A DNA stretch of 64,000 nt from Luteibacter aegosomatis (GCF_023078455.1 NZ_CP095740.1:4266001-4330000), one strand, 5' to 3'; counted from the stretch's first letter, positions 8,855-18,872 are shown. A program made the numbers and translations. The notes: generated from the letters alone by a model not told the origin.

Positions 8855-10513
8855 TCAGTCCGAATGCAGGCCCGTCAATGCCGCCTCGGCCAGATCGATC
8901 TCCCGGACCAGCGTGCGCAAGGTCTCGTCGTTGATCTCGTGCCTGCGGCGCAAGGCCTGCAATTCACGCCGCTCGGCGCGCAACGCGGCCAGTCGCATCA
9001 CCCGCTCCGTACCCGCTTCGGCGCGGGCGCGCTCCGGCACGTCACCCTCCTCCCCCGCCGCTTCCAGCCGCTGCTGGTAGTCGGTCATCACCCGCGCCGC
9101 CACGCGCGAAGCGAGCGCAATGGCCTTGTCGTCGCCGCCGTCTTCCACGCGTTTCTGCTCGTCGCCGATGCCCCGCAGTGCCGCCTCGGCGGCCAACGCG
9201 CGGGCCTTGCGCTCCTCGCGCACGCGCGGATCCTCGCCCGGCAGCTTCAGTCCCTTCACGAGCAAGGGTAGCCCGACGGCACCGAACACCAGGGTGCACA
9301 GGATCACGCCCGACGCGAGGAAGATCATGAGTTCGCGCGTGGGGAAAGGCACGCCCTGGCTCTTCATCAACGGCAGCGAAAGCACGCCTGCCATCGTGAT
9401 CGCGCCGCGCACGCCGGCCAGCGCGGTCGTCCAGATCAGCCGCGGGCCGGCCTTGGGCCGTTTTTCGCCCTTGCGCAAGGCGCGCATGAACACGAAGCGC
9501 AACGAAACCCATACCCAGATGAAGCGCAACACCACCAGCGCGAGCGTGATCGCCACCACGTAGCCGGCGAGATACCAAAGCTCGCCACCGCCGGCCTGTG
9601 CGAGGTCGAGCTTCGCGCCGTCGACGATGCCGGGCAACTGCATGCCCAGCAGCAGGAAGATGAGCCCGTTGAAGGTGAACTCCACCATCGACCATACCGC
9701 GAACGTCTGCATGCGCGTGGCGACGTAATTGCCCTTGCCGGTATCGGTGTAGTTGAGCGTCATGCCCGCGGCCACCGCGGCGAGGATGCCGGATGCCCCG
9801 AAATGCTCGGCGAGCAGGTAAGCCGCGAACGGCAACAACAGCAGCATGACCACCTGGCTCGCCGGATCCACTTCGCTGCTCCAGCGCACCAGCCGGCGAC
9901 GGAACAGGCCGAAGGCGCGCCCCACGAGGATGCCCGCGGCGATGCCGCCGACGGCCATCAGCAGGAAATCCAGCGCGGCACGCGGCAGCGAAAAATGACC
10001 GGTGAGTTCGGCCGCCACCGCGAACTGCAATGCGACGAGGCCCGACGCGTCGTTGAGCAAGGCCTCGCCGGAAAGGATATGCGCCAGGCGCGACGGCAAG
10101 GCCGTTCCGCCGCTGATCGACGTGACCGCTACCGCGTCGGTCGGCGAAAGCACCGCCGCGAGCGCGAAGGCCACCGCCAGCGGCACGGTCGGGATCATCC
10201 AGTGCACGAAGTAGCCGATGCCGACGATGGTGAAGAACACGAGCCCCACGGCGAGCGCGAGGATGGGGCCGCGCAGCAGGAAGAGCTCCCGCTTCGGTAT
10301 GCGCGCTCCGTCGGCGAACAGCAACGGGGGAATGAATAGCAGGAAGAACAGCTCGTGGTCGAATTCCACGTGCATGCCCAATGGACGCGCCAGCAACGCC
10401 CCCAGGGCGATCTGGATCAGCGGCAGGGGAAGCCGGATCGGTAGCAGCCGGACGATGGCGCCGGACAGGGCAACGACAAGAAGGAGGACGAGGGTAGTGA
10501 TGACAAGATCCAT
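8855..10513 (-). CDS. Na+/H+ antiporter, CPA1 family
   Basis: Inner-membrane monovalent cation/proton antiporter for Na+ and pH homeostasis, 552 residues. About twelve hydrophobic segments fill residues 1-420, with CPA1 hallmarks LLFIPPLLFADG, LSPTDAVAVTSI and LSGEALLNDASGLVAL (the ND pair lies in the ion site). A hydrophilic C-terminal tail of about 130 residues, rich in Arg and Glu, follows the last membrane span and looks helical, as in YjcE/NhaP-type proteins with cytoplasmic regulatory tails. The ribosome site is weak. Bases 10514-11007 then contain no gene. Confidence 0.92.
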   Translation of the reverse strand: MDLVITTLVLLLVVALSGAIVRLLPIRLPLPLIQIALGALLARPLGMHVEFDHELFFLLFIPPLLFADGARIPKRELFLLRGPILALAVGLVFFTIVGIGYFVHWMIPTVPLAVAFALAAVLSPTDAVAVTSISGGTALPSRLAHILSGEALLNDASGLVALQFAVAAELTGHFSLPRAALDFLLMAVGGIAAGILVGRAFGLFRRRLVRWSSEVDPASQVVMLLLLPFAAYLLAEHFGASGILAAVAAGMTLNYTDTGKGNYVATRMQTFAVWSMVEFTFNGLIFLLLGMQLPGIVDGAKLDLAQAGGGELWYLAGYVVAITLALVVLRFIWVWVSLRFVFMRALRKGEKRPKAGPRLIWTTALAGVRGAITMAGVLSLPLMKSQGVPFPTRELMIFLASGVILCTLVFGAVGLPLLVKGLKLPGEDPRVREERKARALAAEAALRGIGDEQKRVEDGGDDKAIALASRVAARVMTDYQQRLEAAGEEGDVPERARAEAGTERVMRLAALRAERRELQALRRRHEINDETLRTLVREIDLAEAALTGLHSD

Positions 10514-11007
10514 TCCGGGACGCTATCCAAGCCACGCGTCCCAGGGCAAGCGGGCCAGGCGGTTCCCTCCCACGTCTTCGGACGCTTCTCCGAGAGAAAT
10601 TCTGGTCGCAATATCTCTCAGAAATCGTAATTTCCTGCTTAGGACTTATTCCTATTGTTCCCTTGCGGGACAGGGGTTTACGTTAATTTCACGCGCCGGT
10701 TCGGCGCCGTCGGCAAAGCGCGCTTCAGGGGCAGACGAAACGCGCGCAACCGGCTTTTCGCCATCAGGCGTCTTGCTCGTTTTGGGGAGAACCGACATGC
10801 CGCACCCGCTTTCGCTCCTACCCCCCTGCCATAGGCACGCTGCGGCGTTCGCCTTGACGATCTGACGTCGTACGCCCGGAAGAGGCGGCGGCGCTCGGCT
10901 GGTTTTCCAATTCCCGGCGATTCCTACCCGCCCGCGAGGGCGGATGTCCGCGTGCCGCGTGGATAGGGGTCGCCTCGTCCCAAGAAAGTTCCTCGGAGGG
11001 TAGGTCC
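10514..11007. other. Gene-free interval between antiporter and first TonB-dependent receptor
   Basis: About 490 bases hold the divergent promoters. The part 10590-10690 is the most AT-rich and the best place for core promoters, but no convincing -35/-10 pair could be assigned. The receptor's ribosome site GGAGGG is at about 10996-11001. No hairpin with a T-run and no coding signal were seen. Confidence 0.5.
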
Positions 11008-14000
11008 ATGCAGTACGCAGCAGCATTCCACGGGCGCACACGGCGAAGGCTCGTCCTCGCCACCGCGATCGCCGTCGCCATCGGCGGCGCGGGCAATGCC
11101 CTCGCACAAAGTAACGCCACCGGTTCGATCTTCGGTTCGGCAACGCCCGGCGACGTCGTCCACATCGAGAACACGGACACCGGCCTGCGCCGCGACATCA
11201 CCGTCGACGCCAACGGCCGCTACCGCGCCAACTCCATGCCGATCGGCACCTACGACGTGAGCCTGATGCACAACGGCGCCGTCGTGGATTCGCGCAAGGG
11301 CGTCACCACCCAGATCGCCCAGGGTACCGACGTGTCGTTTTCCGCCCCGGCCGCCACCGCTGCCGAGGCCACCAGCCTCACCGGCGTGCAGGTCACGGCG
11401 AATTCGCTACCCAGCATCGACGTCAGTTCGGTCGACTCGCGCACCGTGCTCACCGCCGACCAGCTCAACAAGCTGCCCATCGCGCGCACCTCGATCAGTT
11501 CGATCGCCCTGCTCGCCCCCGGCACCACGCCGGCGGCCCGCGGCTACGGCAACGCGCTCTCGTTCGGCGGCTCTTCGGCGTCGGAGAATGCTTATTACAT
11601 CAATGGCTTCCAGGCGACCAACCCGCTCACCGGCGTCAGCTCGCGCCAGCTGCCCTATGACGCCATCGACCAGGAACAGGTGCTGATCGGCGGCTACGGC
11701 GCCGAATACGGCCGCTCGACCGGCGGCGTCATCAACGTCGTCTCCAAGCGCGGCTCGAACGAGTGGAAAGGCGACGTGCAGGTGCTCTGGTCGCCGAGCT
11801 CGTTGCAGCAGCAGCCGCGCGACATCAACCTGCGTAACGGCACCCCCTACCAGCGCGGCAACCCGTATACCTGGCGCGACCAGGAAAACCTGCAGTACTC
11901 CGGCTCGCTGGGTGGCGCGCTCATCAAGGACAAGCTGTTCATCTTCGCGGCCGCCGACTGGATCAAGCAGACCGGCAACTACACGGGCCCGAGCACCGTG
12001 AGCGACGACGAGCACGACACCGCCAAGACCAAGCGCTGGCTCGGCAAGATCGACTGGAACATCACCGACAACAACATCCTCGAGTTCACCGGCATCGGCG
12101 ACACCGAAACGACCGACGCCTCGATCTACGCCTACGATTACACCGATGGCCGGGGCTCCTACCTGGGCCACCAGTACACAAAGAACTACAACGGCACGCA
12201 GACCAACGGCACCCCGGGCGGCCAGACGTACATCGGCCATTACACGGGCTACATCACCGACGACCTGACCATCAACGCCATGTACGGGCGGTCGCATTCG
12301 GACCATACGCAGGACGTGACATCCGCTACCGGCACCTCGTGCCCCAGCATCACGGACGCCCGCGTCGCTTTCGCCAGCAATCCGCAGACCGGTTGTACGG
12401 TCGGCTCGACGACCTCCCTCCTCCCCGGCTCGAAGGACAGCACGCGCGGCTGGAGCGCGTCGATCGAGTATCGACTCGGTGACCACGACCTGCGGGCGGG
12501 CGTCGACAACTACGTGCTTCGTGCCACCTGGGGCGCGGTGCCGGTCGGCGGCACCGCCTATACCTACAACGACATCGGTGATGGTCAGGCCATCCGCGAC
12601 CGCCTGACCAGCCTGGGCCTCGATCCGGGGCTGTACAATCCCGCGGATTTCGCCAACGGCTACTTCGTCGAGTCCGCAGCGCTTTCGACCGGCACGTCGG
12701 CGCGTACGAACCAGCGATCGCAGTTCGTCGAGGATAACTGGCAGGTGTCCGACCGCTGGCACGCTTACGTCGGCCTGCGCAACGAGCAGTTCACCAACTA
12801 CAACGGCTCCGGCCAGGCCTACGCCAACGCCCGCCACCAGCTCGATCCGCGGCTGGGCGCGTCGTGGGACGTCTACGGCGACAGCTCGCTGAAGATCTAT
12901 GCCAATGCCGGCCGCTACCACCTGGGCCTGCCGACGTCCGTGGCCGTTCGCGGTGCCGGTCCGTCGACATTCCCTTCTCAGTACTTCAGCTTCACCGGTA
13001 TCGATCCGGTATCCGGCGTTCCCACCGGGCTCGGGCAGGGCCCGTGGTCGGCCACTTTCTACAACAACGGTGCCAACGGCACGCCGCCCGACGCGAAGAC
13101 GGTGTCCGCGCAGGGACTCCACTCGTACTACCAGGACGAGTACATTCTCGGTTTCGACAAGCAGTTGGGCGACACCTGGACGGCCGGTGCGAAGGCCATG
13201 TATCGCAAGCTGCGCAGCCTCATCGACGATACCTGCGACCCGCGCCCGCTACAGGCATGGGGCGACCGCAACGGCCTGAGCGAGGAAGTGGCCGCAGGCA
13301 TCGGCCGCAGCACCGGCTGCTGGCTGTTCAACCCCGGCCGGGCCAACACCTTCACCCTCTCGCCCGCCGCAGGCCAGTACCTGAGCATTCCGCTGACCGC
13401 CGCGGATATCGGCGAGCAGAAAGCGAAGCGCTCGTATTACATGATCGATCTGTACCTCGAGCACCAGTTCAGCGACAAGTGGTACGGCAAGCTCGACTAT
13501 ACGTACTCGCGAAGCTACGGCAATTCCGAAGGCCAGCTGGACTCGAACATCGTGCAGGCCGACGTCTCCACCACCGAGAGCTGGGATTTCCCGGAAATCA
13601 TGGAGAACACGAACGGCAACCTGCCCAACGACCAGAAGCACCAGTTGCGCATCTACGGTACGTACGCGCCGACGGACGACTGGCAGTTCTCGACGGTGAC
13701 CCGCATTGCGTCGGGCTACCCAGTGAGCTGCCTGGGCCTGCGCCCGGCCTCGGCCGGTGGCGATCCGTTCGGTTATCACAACAACTACTTCTGGTGTAAC
13801 GGCGAACCCGCGAAGCGCGGCACGTTCGGCACGACGCCGTGGACGTACAACCTCGACGTGAGCGCCGCCTGGAAACCGGCCTTCGCGGACCACAAGCTGA
13901 CGTTCAGCGCCGACATCTTCAACATCCTCGGCAAGCAGCGTGTCACGCAGTACTACGAGTACGGCGAAACCGCGGGTGGCCTGCCCAATCCGAACTACAA

Positions 14001-14067
14001 GCGCGCCCGTTCGTTCCAGGATCCGCGCTACGTCCGCTTCGGCGCCCGGTACGACTTCACGCTCTAA
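11008..14067 (+). CDS. TonB-dependent receptor, Oar-like, with N-terminal carboxypeptidase-regulatory-like domain
   Basis: Outer-membrane active transporter of 1019 residues. The signal peptide ends NALAQ (about residue 34). Residues 36-105 form a small Cna/CarboxypepD_reg-like beta domain (GSIFGSATPGDVVHI). The plug domain follows (LPIARTSISSIALLAPG, NAYYINGF, GGYGAEYGRSTGGVINVVSKRG), then a large 22-strand-type barrel whose last strand ends YVRFGARYDFTL. This layout matches the Oar subgroup abundant in Xanthomonadales, whose substrates include peptides or carbohydrates; the substrate here is unknown. A strong ribosome site precedes the ATG. The next gene is a paralog in the same orientation with its own terminator, so the two are probably separate transcripts. 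Confidence 0.93.
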   Translation: MQYAAAFHGRTRRRLVLATAIAVAIGGAGNALAQSNATGSIFGSATPGDVVHIENTDTGLRRDITVDANGRYRANSMPIGTYDVSLMHNGAVVDSRKGVTTQIAQGTDVSFSAPAATAAEATSLTGVQVTANSLPSIDVSSVDSRTVLTADQLNKLPIARTSISSIALLAPGTTPAARGYGNALSFGGSSASENAYYINGFQATNPLTGVSSRQLPYDAIDQEQVLIGGYGAEYGRSTGGVINVVSKRGSNEWKGDVQVLWSPSSLQQQPRDINLRNGTPYQRGNPYTWRDQENLQYSGSLGGALIKDKLFIFAAADWIKQTGNYTGPSTVSDDEHDTAKTKRWLGKIDWNITDNNILEFTGIGDTETTDASIYAYDYTDGRGSYLGHQYTKNYNGTQTNGTPGGQTYIGHYTGYITDDLTINAMYGRSHSDHTQDVTSATGTSCPSITDARVAFASNPQTGCTVGSTTSLLPGSKDSTRGWSASIEYRLGDHDLRAGVDNYVLRATWGAVPVGGTAYTYNDIGDGQAIRDRLTSLGLDPGLYNPADFANGYFVESAALSTGTSARTNQRSQFVEDNWQVSDRWHAYVGLRNEQFTNYNGSGQAYANARHQLDPRLGASWDVYGDSSLKIYANAGRYHLGLPTSVAVRGAGPSTFPSQYFSFTGIDPVSGVPTGLGQGPWSATFYNNGANGTPPDAKTVSAQGLHSYYQDEYILGFDKQLGDTWTAGAKAMYRKLRSLIDDTCDPRPLQAWGDRNGLSEEVAAGIGRSTGCWLFNPGRANTFTLSPAAGQYLSIPLTAADIGEQKAKRSYYMIDLYLEHQFSDKWYGKLDYTYSRSYGNSEGQLDSNIVQADVSTTESWDFPEIMENTNGNLPNDQKHQLRIYGTYAPTDDWQFSTVTRIASGYPVSCLGLRPASAGGDPFGYHNNYFWCNGEPAKRGTFGTTPWTYNLDVSAAWKPAFADHKLTFSADIFNILGKQRVTQYYEYGETAGGLPNPNYKRARSFQDPRYVRFGARYDFTL

Positions 14068-14106
14068 GTTACAACGATAACAAAGCGGCACGTTTCCCCA
14101 GATATT

Positions 14107-14135
14107 GGCCGCCCAGTGATGGGCGGCCTTTTTTT
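14107..14135 (+). terminator. Intrinsic terminator of the first receptor gene
   Basis: A perfect 9-bp stem GGCCGCCCA/TGGGCGGCC with a GTGA tetraloop (14107-14128), followed directly by seven T. Confidence 0.95.
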
Positions 14136-14160
14136 GCCCCTTCGCCGCGCAAGATATTTT

Positions 14161-14186
14161 CGAAGATGAAACATGTTTCATCTTCG
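14161..14186. promoter_or_regulatory. Perfect 26-bp palindrome, candidate operator
   Basis: Two 13-base arms (CGAAGATGAAACA and its complement) meet with no spacer; the core is TGAAACATGTTTCA. It lies past the terminator of the first receptor and 336 bases before the second receptor start. There is no T-run, so it is not a terminator, and the symmetry suits a dimeric regulator. The remaining gene-free sequence to 14521 contains a smaller inverted repeat (TCGATT at 14371, AATCGA at 14382) and the ribosome site GGGGAGA before 14522. Confidence 0.6.
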
Positions 14187-14521
14187 CGTCCATCGTCGAT
14201 GCAATTTTCCGACGCTCGCGCGTCGCCTGCCGCGTCGGAGCGGCACTTCGCACCTTCATGCGGCGATCCACCCATGCGATGGACCACACCGCAATCCCCG
14301 CAAGGTATTCCGTTCATCATCCACGCATTGAGCCCTCGCGGGGACTACGCGTAGTTTCCGCTTGCATGTTTCGATTTCGTTAATCGACACACGCGGCGGC
14401 TCGCTCGGAGCGCCGACGCCGCTAGGGGGCTTCGGACGGCCAAACCAGAACCACTGTCGCGCACCTCGCCAAGGCACGCGCGGCGCCTTGCATCATTTGG
14501 CCATTGGCCGGGGAGACCATC

Positions 14522-17500
14522 ATGGATTCGCGTTATTCGTATCGGAGCGCCGCACGGCGTTCGCTTGCCTTCGCCATCGCGATCGGACTGGGCATCGTGT
14601 CCGGCCAGGCGCTGGCGCAGAGCACCGCCGGCAGCGTGTTCGGCACCGCCCAGCCCGGTGCCACCGTCACGGCCACCAACACCGGCAACGGCGTGAGCCG
14701 TTCGGCCACCGTCGGCAGCGACGGCCGCTTCAACATCGTGTCGCTACCGCCCGGCACCTATAAGGTGACCTCCGGTGCGGACGGCCAGACGCAAACCCGC
14801 GAGGTGCAGGTCGTCGCCGGCCAGGGCTTCAACCTGAACCTCGCCACCGCCGCTGCCGGCGCCTCCGCCGCCAGCGCACAGGATCTCGGCACCGTGTCGG
14901 TGCGCGCCAACGCGCTGCCCCCGATCGACGTGGCCTCGGCGCAGACGACCACCGTGCTGACCTCCGACCAGATCAAGGCGCTGCCGATCGCGCGCAACCA
15001 GACCGCGGTCGCCCTGCTCGCGCCGGGCGCCACGCGCGGCGACGCCGCGTTCGGCAACCTCGCCTCGTTCAGCGGCGCCTCGGTGGCCGAAAACAGTTAC
15101 TACGTGAACGGCTTCAACCTGACCAACTTCTTCCAGGGCCTGCGCTACTCGCAGGTGCCGTTCGAAGCGATCGACTCGCAGGAAGTGCAGGACGGCGGCT
15201 ACGACGCGCAGTACGGCAACTCGACCGGCGGCGTGATCTCGGTCAACACCAAGCGCGGTACCAACGAGTGGAAGGGCGGCGTCGACTACACCTGGAACCC
15301 CTACCAGCTCCAGGCGCACCAGCCGAACGTCTATCTCAACAACGGCACGCTGTACCGCAACGACCGCCATAACGACAACTTCCTGATCGGCAACAACAAC
15401 AGCGGCGGCGCGACTGACTTCGGCCAGCGCTGGAACGCCTGGCTCGGCGGCCCGCTGATCAAGGACAAGCTGTTCATGTTCGCCCTCGTCGGCGGCACGC
15501 GCACCAGCGATTCGTTCTACGGCCCCGCCGACGGCTCGGGCAACTACGACCGCACCACATTCAAGGCGCCGACCTACCTGGTCAAGCTCGACTGGAACAT
15601 CAACGAAAGCAACATCCTCGAGTACACCGGCTTCAGCGACACGCAGACCGAGTCGCAGCGCCTCTACGGCTACTCGTACGACGACAACAACCAGCCGCAG
15701 CGGGGCGATTACCTCGGCCAGGTCTACGACAAGACCGGCGGCATGACCAATATCCTGAAGTACACCAGCTACGTCACCGACGACTTCACGATCACCGCGC
15801 AGTACGGCAAGAACAAAAACCGCCGCACGAACTTCGCCACCGCCGCCAACGGCATCGTCGAAACGTATGACGGCAACATCTTCGATGCCGCCAACTCGCC
15901 GGGTTGCCCGGGCATCACCGACAGCCGCACGCCCGTGACCAGCGGCAACGCCCCGGCCCTGGCGCACTGCGGCTTCGCGGGCTCGCTCAACACGGTCGAC
16001 GGCGAAGACAAGCGCAACGCCGGTCGCATCGACTTCGAATACCACCTGGGCGATCACGACCTGAAGGCGGGTTGGGCGCGGGATCATTTCGCCACGTCGA
16101 CCGGCACGGTCGATGAGGGCGGTGCGGTCTACACCTACATGTCGATCCCGCAGAGCATCCTCGGCTACGCCCCGACCACGGCGCCATCGGACAACGTCGT
16201 GCAGCGGACGATCTTCGCCACCGGCGCCGACGTGGGGATCACGCAGAAGTCGTACTACCTGCAGGACGAGTGGCACGTCACCGACAACTTCATGGCGCGC
16301 ATCGGCGTGCGCAACGACGGCTTCGAGAACACCAACGGCCTCGGCCAGACCTACGTCAAGCAGGTGCACAGCTGGCAGCCGCGCCTGGGCTTCTCGTGGG
16401 ACGTGCACGGCGACTCGACGCTGAAGATCTACGGCAGCGCCGGCGACTACTCGCTGCCGCTGGACGGCAACGTGGCCCTCCGCGGCGCCTCGGCCTCGCT
16501 GTACACGAGCCAGTACTTCAGCTACACGGGCACCGACCCGCGCACCGGCGCACCGATCGGCCTCGGTCCGTTGCCGCCGGGCTACGCCGCGGCCTTCCCG
16601 TCGCGCGCCGACCCGGTCTTCGTCAACGGCGAAGCGGGCGTCGTTCCCAATCCCGGTGCCGTGGCCACCAAGGACCTCAAGCCGTTCAAGCAGCGTGAGT
16701 TCATCCTCGGCGCCCAGCAGCAGGTGGCCGACTGGACGCTCGGCGTGAAAGCGATCTACCGCCGGATCCTCACCGGCATCGACGACTCGTGCGATTTCCG
16801 CCCGATCGCCAAGTACGCCAACGCACACTACGGCCTCAACCTCGACACCGACAGCCTGACGCCGGCCGACTCGAACGTGCCCGGTTGCTACATCTTCAAC
16901 CCGGGCAGCAAGGTCACGCTGCGCACGCCGGTGGATGCCACGGGCACGCTGTACGACATCAACCTGTCGGGTGCCGACGTGGGCGAGCCGAAGTACAAAC
17001 GCGCCTACGAGGCCCTCCAGCTCACCGCCGAACGCAACTTCGACAACACCTGGTACCTCAAGGCCTCGTACGTGTGGTCGCACCTGCGTGGCAATTCCGA
17101 GGGTGGCGTCGACTCGAGCAACGGCCAGGCCGATACGGGCACGACCGAGCTGTTCGACTATCCCGAGATCATGGCGGGCACCAACGGCTACCTGCCCAAC
17201 GACCGCAAGCATACGTTCAAGATCTATGGCGCATGGCAGATCAACGACGAGTGGATGGTGGGCGCCAACGGCGTGTTCCAGACCGGTCGCCCGGAGAACT
17301 GCTACGGCCTCAACCCGATCGACGGCCAGGTCGATGGCGGCTACGGCGCGGGCGCCTACCTGTACTGCGACGGGATGGTCGTGCAGCGCGGTTCGGTCGG
17401 CCGCACGCCGAGCTACTGGAACATCGACCTGAACACGTCCTACAAGCCCGCCTGGGCGAAGGGCCTGACGGTGTCGGCGAACGTCTTCAACATCTTCAAC

Positions 17501-17641
17501 AAGCAGCACACCACGACGATCAACGAAGTGGGCGAAGACGGTAGTGGTGCCTCGCTGTCGGACAGCACGTACAAGATCCCGACCGGCTTCCAGACGCCGC
17601 GTTACGTGCAGTTGTCGGCCGAGTACGACTTCTCGCTCTGA
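14522..17641 (+). CDS. TonB-dependent receptor, Oar-like (second copy)
   Basis: A 1039-residue paralog of the receptor at 11008. The ATG at 14522 is used because GGGGAGA lies 6 bases upstream; an in-frame ATG at 14504 precedes that site. The signal peptide ends QALAQ, then come a carboxypeptidase-regulatory-like domain (GSVFGTAQPGATVTATNT), a plug (SYYVNGFNLTNFFQGLRYSQ, GGYDAQYGNSTGGVISVNTKRG) and a barrel ending YVQLSAEYDFSL. The shared motifs throughout indicate tandem duplication followed by divergence, so the two may import different ligands. Internal Cys pairs in extracellular-loop regions (for example SPGCPG and ALAHCGF) occur in both copies at similar places. Confidence 0.93.
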   Translation: MDSRYSYRSAARRSLAFAIAIGLGIVSGQALAQSTAGSVFGTAQPGATVTATNTGNGVSRSATVGSDGRFNIVSLPPGTYKVTSGADGQTQTREVQVVAGQGFNLNLATAAAGASAASAQDLGTVSVRANALPPIDVASAQTTTVLTSDQIKALPIARNQTAVALLAPGATRGDAAFGNLASFSGASVAENSYYVNGFNLTNFFQGLRYSQVPFEAIDSQEVQDGGYDAQYGNSTGGVISVNTKRGTNEWKGGVDYTWNPYQLQAHQPNVYLNNGTLYRNDRHNDNFLIGNNNSGGATDFGQRWNAWLGGPLIKDKLFMFALVGGTRTSDSFYGPADGSGNYDRTTFKAPTYLVKLDWNINESNILEYTGFSDTQTESQRLYGYSYDDNNQPQRGDYLGQVYDKTGGMTNILKYTSYVTDDFTITAQYGKNKNRRTNFATAANGIVETYDGNIFDAANSPGCPGITDSRTPVTSGNAPALAHCGFAGSLNTVDGEDKRNAGRIDFEYHLGDHDLKAGWARDHFATSTGTVDEGGAVYTYMSIPQSILGYAPTTAPSDNVVQRTIFATGADVGITQKSYYLQDEWHVTDNFMARIGVRNDGFENTNGLGQTYVKQVHSWQPRLGFSWDVHGDSTLKIYGSAGDYSLPLDGNVALRGASASLYTSQYFSYTGTDPRTGAPIGLGPLPPGYAAAFPSRADPVFVNGEAGVVPNPGAVATKDLKPFKQREFILGAQQQVADWTLGVKAIYRRILTGIDDSCDFRPIAKYANAHYGLNLDTDSLTPADSNVPGCYIFNPGSKVTLRTPVDATGTLYDINLSGADVGEPKYKRAYEALQLTAERNFDNTWYLKASYVWSHLRGNSEGGVDSSNGQADTGTTELFDYPEIMAGTNGYLPNDRKHTFKIYGAWQINDEWMVGANGVFQTGRPENCYGLNPIDGQVDGGYGAGAYLYCDGMVVQRGSVGRTPSYWNIDLNTSYKPAWAKGLTVSANVFNIFNKQHTTTINEVGEDGSGASLSDSTYKIPTGFQTPRYVQLSAEYDFSL

Positions 17642-17707
17642 ACCGTTTCACAAGAAGACCGGGGAGCGCGTCGTTCGGCGCGCTACTCCAGCGATACTCC
17701 CCAGATC

Positions 17708-17736
17708 GCCGCCCGCTCCCACGGGCGGCTTTTTTT
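17708..17736 (+). terminator. Intrinsic terminator of the second receptor gene
   Basis: Stem GCCGCCCG/CGGGCGGC with a 6-base loop (17708-17729) followed by seven T. Same style as the terminator of the upstream paralog. Confidence 0.93.
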
Positions 17737-17748
17737 GTCTACGCGAAA

Positions 17749-17881
17749 CCGATGTGGCGTCGTCGCTAGCACGAGCGTGAGACGCTGGGTTCCTGCCTGC
17801 GCAGGAACGACGTGAGGTGGTTTTGCTGATCGCGTTGGATCTTGTAGCTCGTCGTTCCTGCGCAGGCAGGAACCCAGCGCC
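17749..17881. repeat. REP-doublet (REPIN/BIME-like) repeat, copy 1
   Basis: Two 30-base arms, 17783-17812 and 17850-17879, are perfect inverted copies. Each contains its own small hairpin (GTTCCTGC...GCAGGAAC), and they are separated by a 37-base spacer. A related copy lies at 20431-20565, and similarity extends upstream of the arms from GATG(T/C)GGCGT. A GTAG tetranucleotide lies just before the right arm, as in REP families of Stenotrophomonas-type bacteria. Confidence 0.88.
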
Positions 17882-17902
17882 TTCCGCCGCCGCATGGGTT
17901 CT

Positions 17903-18706
17903 TCAGAGCACCGAAGCGTCCCCCTCCGCATCGTCCGCGAAACGCAGGTGCTTCACGCTGCGCCCGTGCCGGCGCACCAGCTTCAGCGCCTCCACGCCGA
18001 TCCGGATGTGCCGCTCGACGAAATTCGCCGTGACCACCGCATCGCTGGATTCGGTCTTCACGCCTTCGGGGATCATCGGCTGGTCGGACACCAGCAGCAG
18101 CGCACCGCAGGGAATATGGTTGGCGAAGCCCGCAGCGAACACCGTGGCCGTTTCCATGTCGATGGCCATGCTGCGCGTGCGGCGCAGGTACTCCTTGAAC
18201 GCCTCGTCGTGCTCCCAGACGCGCCGGTTGGTGGTGTACACCGTGCCGGTCCAGTAGTCGTGGCCGAGGTCGCGGATCATCGTGGAGACGGCGCGTTGCA
18301 ACTGGAACGCGGGCAGCGCGGGCACCTCGGGCAGCAGGTAGTCGTTGGAGGTGCCCTCGCCCCGGATGGCGGCGATCGGCAGGATGAGGTCGCCGATGGC
18401 GTTCTTCCGCTTCAGGCCGCCGCACTTGCCGAGGAACAGCACCGCCTTGGGCTCGATGACGCTGAGCAGGTCCATCACCGTGGCGGCATTGGGGCTGCCC
18501 ATGCCGAAGTTGATCAGCGTGATGCCATCGGCCGTGGCGTTGGGCATGGGCCGGTCCCGGCCGCGGACCTCCACGCCGTTCTCCTGGGCGAATCGCTCGA
18601 CGTAGTGGCCGAAGTTGGTCAGCAGGATGTGCTGGCCGAAAGCCTCCAGGGGCGTGCCGGTATAGCGCGGCAGCCAGTTGGAGACGATCTCTTGCTTGGT
18701 TTTCAT
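17903..18706 (-). CDS. amn: AMP nucleosidase (short form)
   Basis: Hydrolyses AMP to adenine and ribose 5-phosphate in purine salvage. The 267-residue product is a PNP/UDP-phosphorylase-fold protein of the short AMP nucleosidase type, without the long N-terminal extension of E. coli Amn (484 residues). Diagnostic stretches are PRYTGTPLEAFG, NATADGITLINFGMGSPNAA, LFLGKCGGLK, RGEGTSNDY, DYWTGTVYTTNRRVWEH and AIDMETATVFAAGF with the substrate-binding MET. The ATG at 18706 gives the usual MKTKQEIV N-terminus. Divergent from degV; REP doublets lie on both sides of the group. Confidence 0.93.
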   Translation of the reverse strand: MKTKQEIVSNWLPRYTGTPLEAFGQHILLTNFGHYVERFAQENGVEVRGRDRPMPNATADGITLINFGMGSPNAATVMDLLSVIEPKAVLFLGKCGGLKRKNAIGDLILPIAAIRGEGTSNDYLLPEVPALPAFQLQRAVSTMIRDLGHDYWTGTVYTTNRRVWEHDEAFKEYLRRTRSMAIDMETATVFAAGFANHIPCGALLLVSDQPMIPEGVKTESSDAVVTANFVERHIRIGVEALKLVRRHGRSVKHLRFADDAEGDASVL

Positions 18707-18872
18707 GGGAATCCGGATCGCGCGTGCGCCGGCGGCCGGATCGTCGCCTGGGACGGGGCGGCCGACGGCACGGTTACCGGCGACGCCACGCCGGCGAGGT
18801 GCCAATTTATTCGTGCGAGTGTAGCATCCGGGTCGAAGGGCGTCGCGGACGCTATCCACGGGGGTGGTGCCG

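Noticed and set aside
14744..17509. Open frame of 921 codons on the minus strand
   Set aside because: Antisense to the second TonB-dependent receptor; no ribosome site or recognisable protein features.
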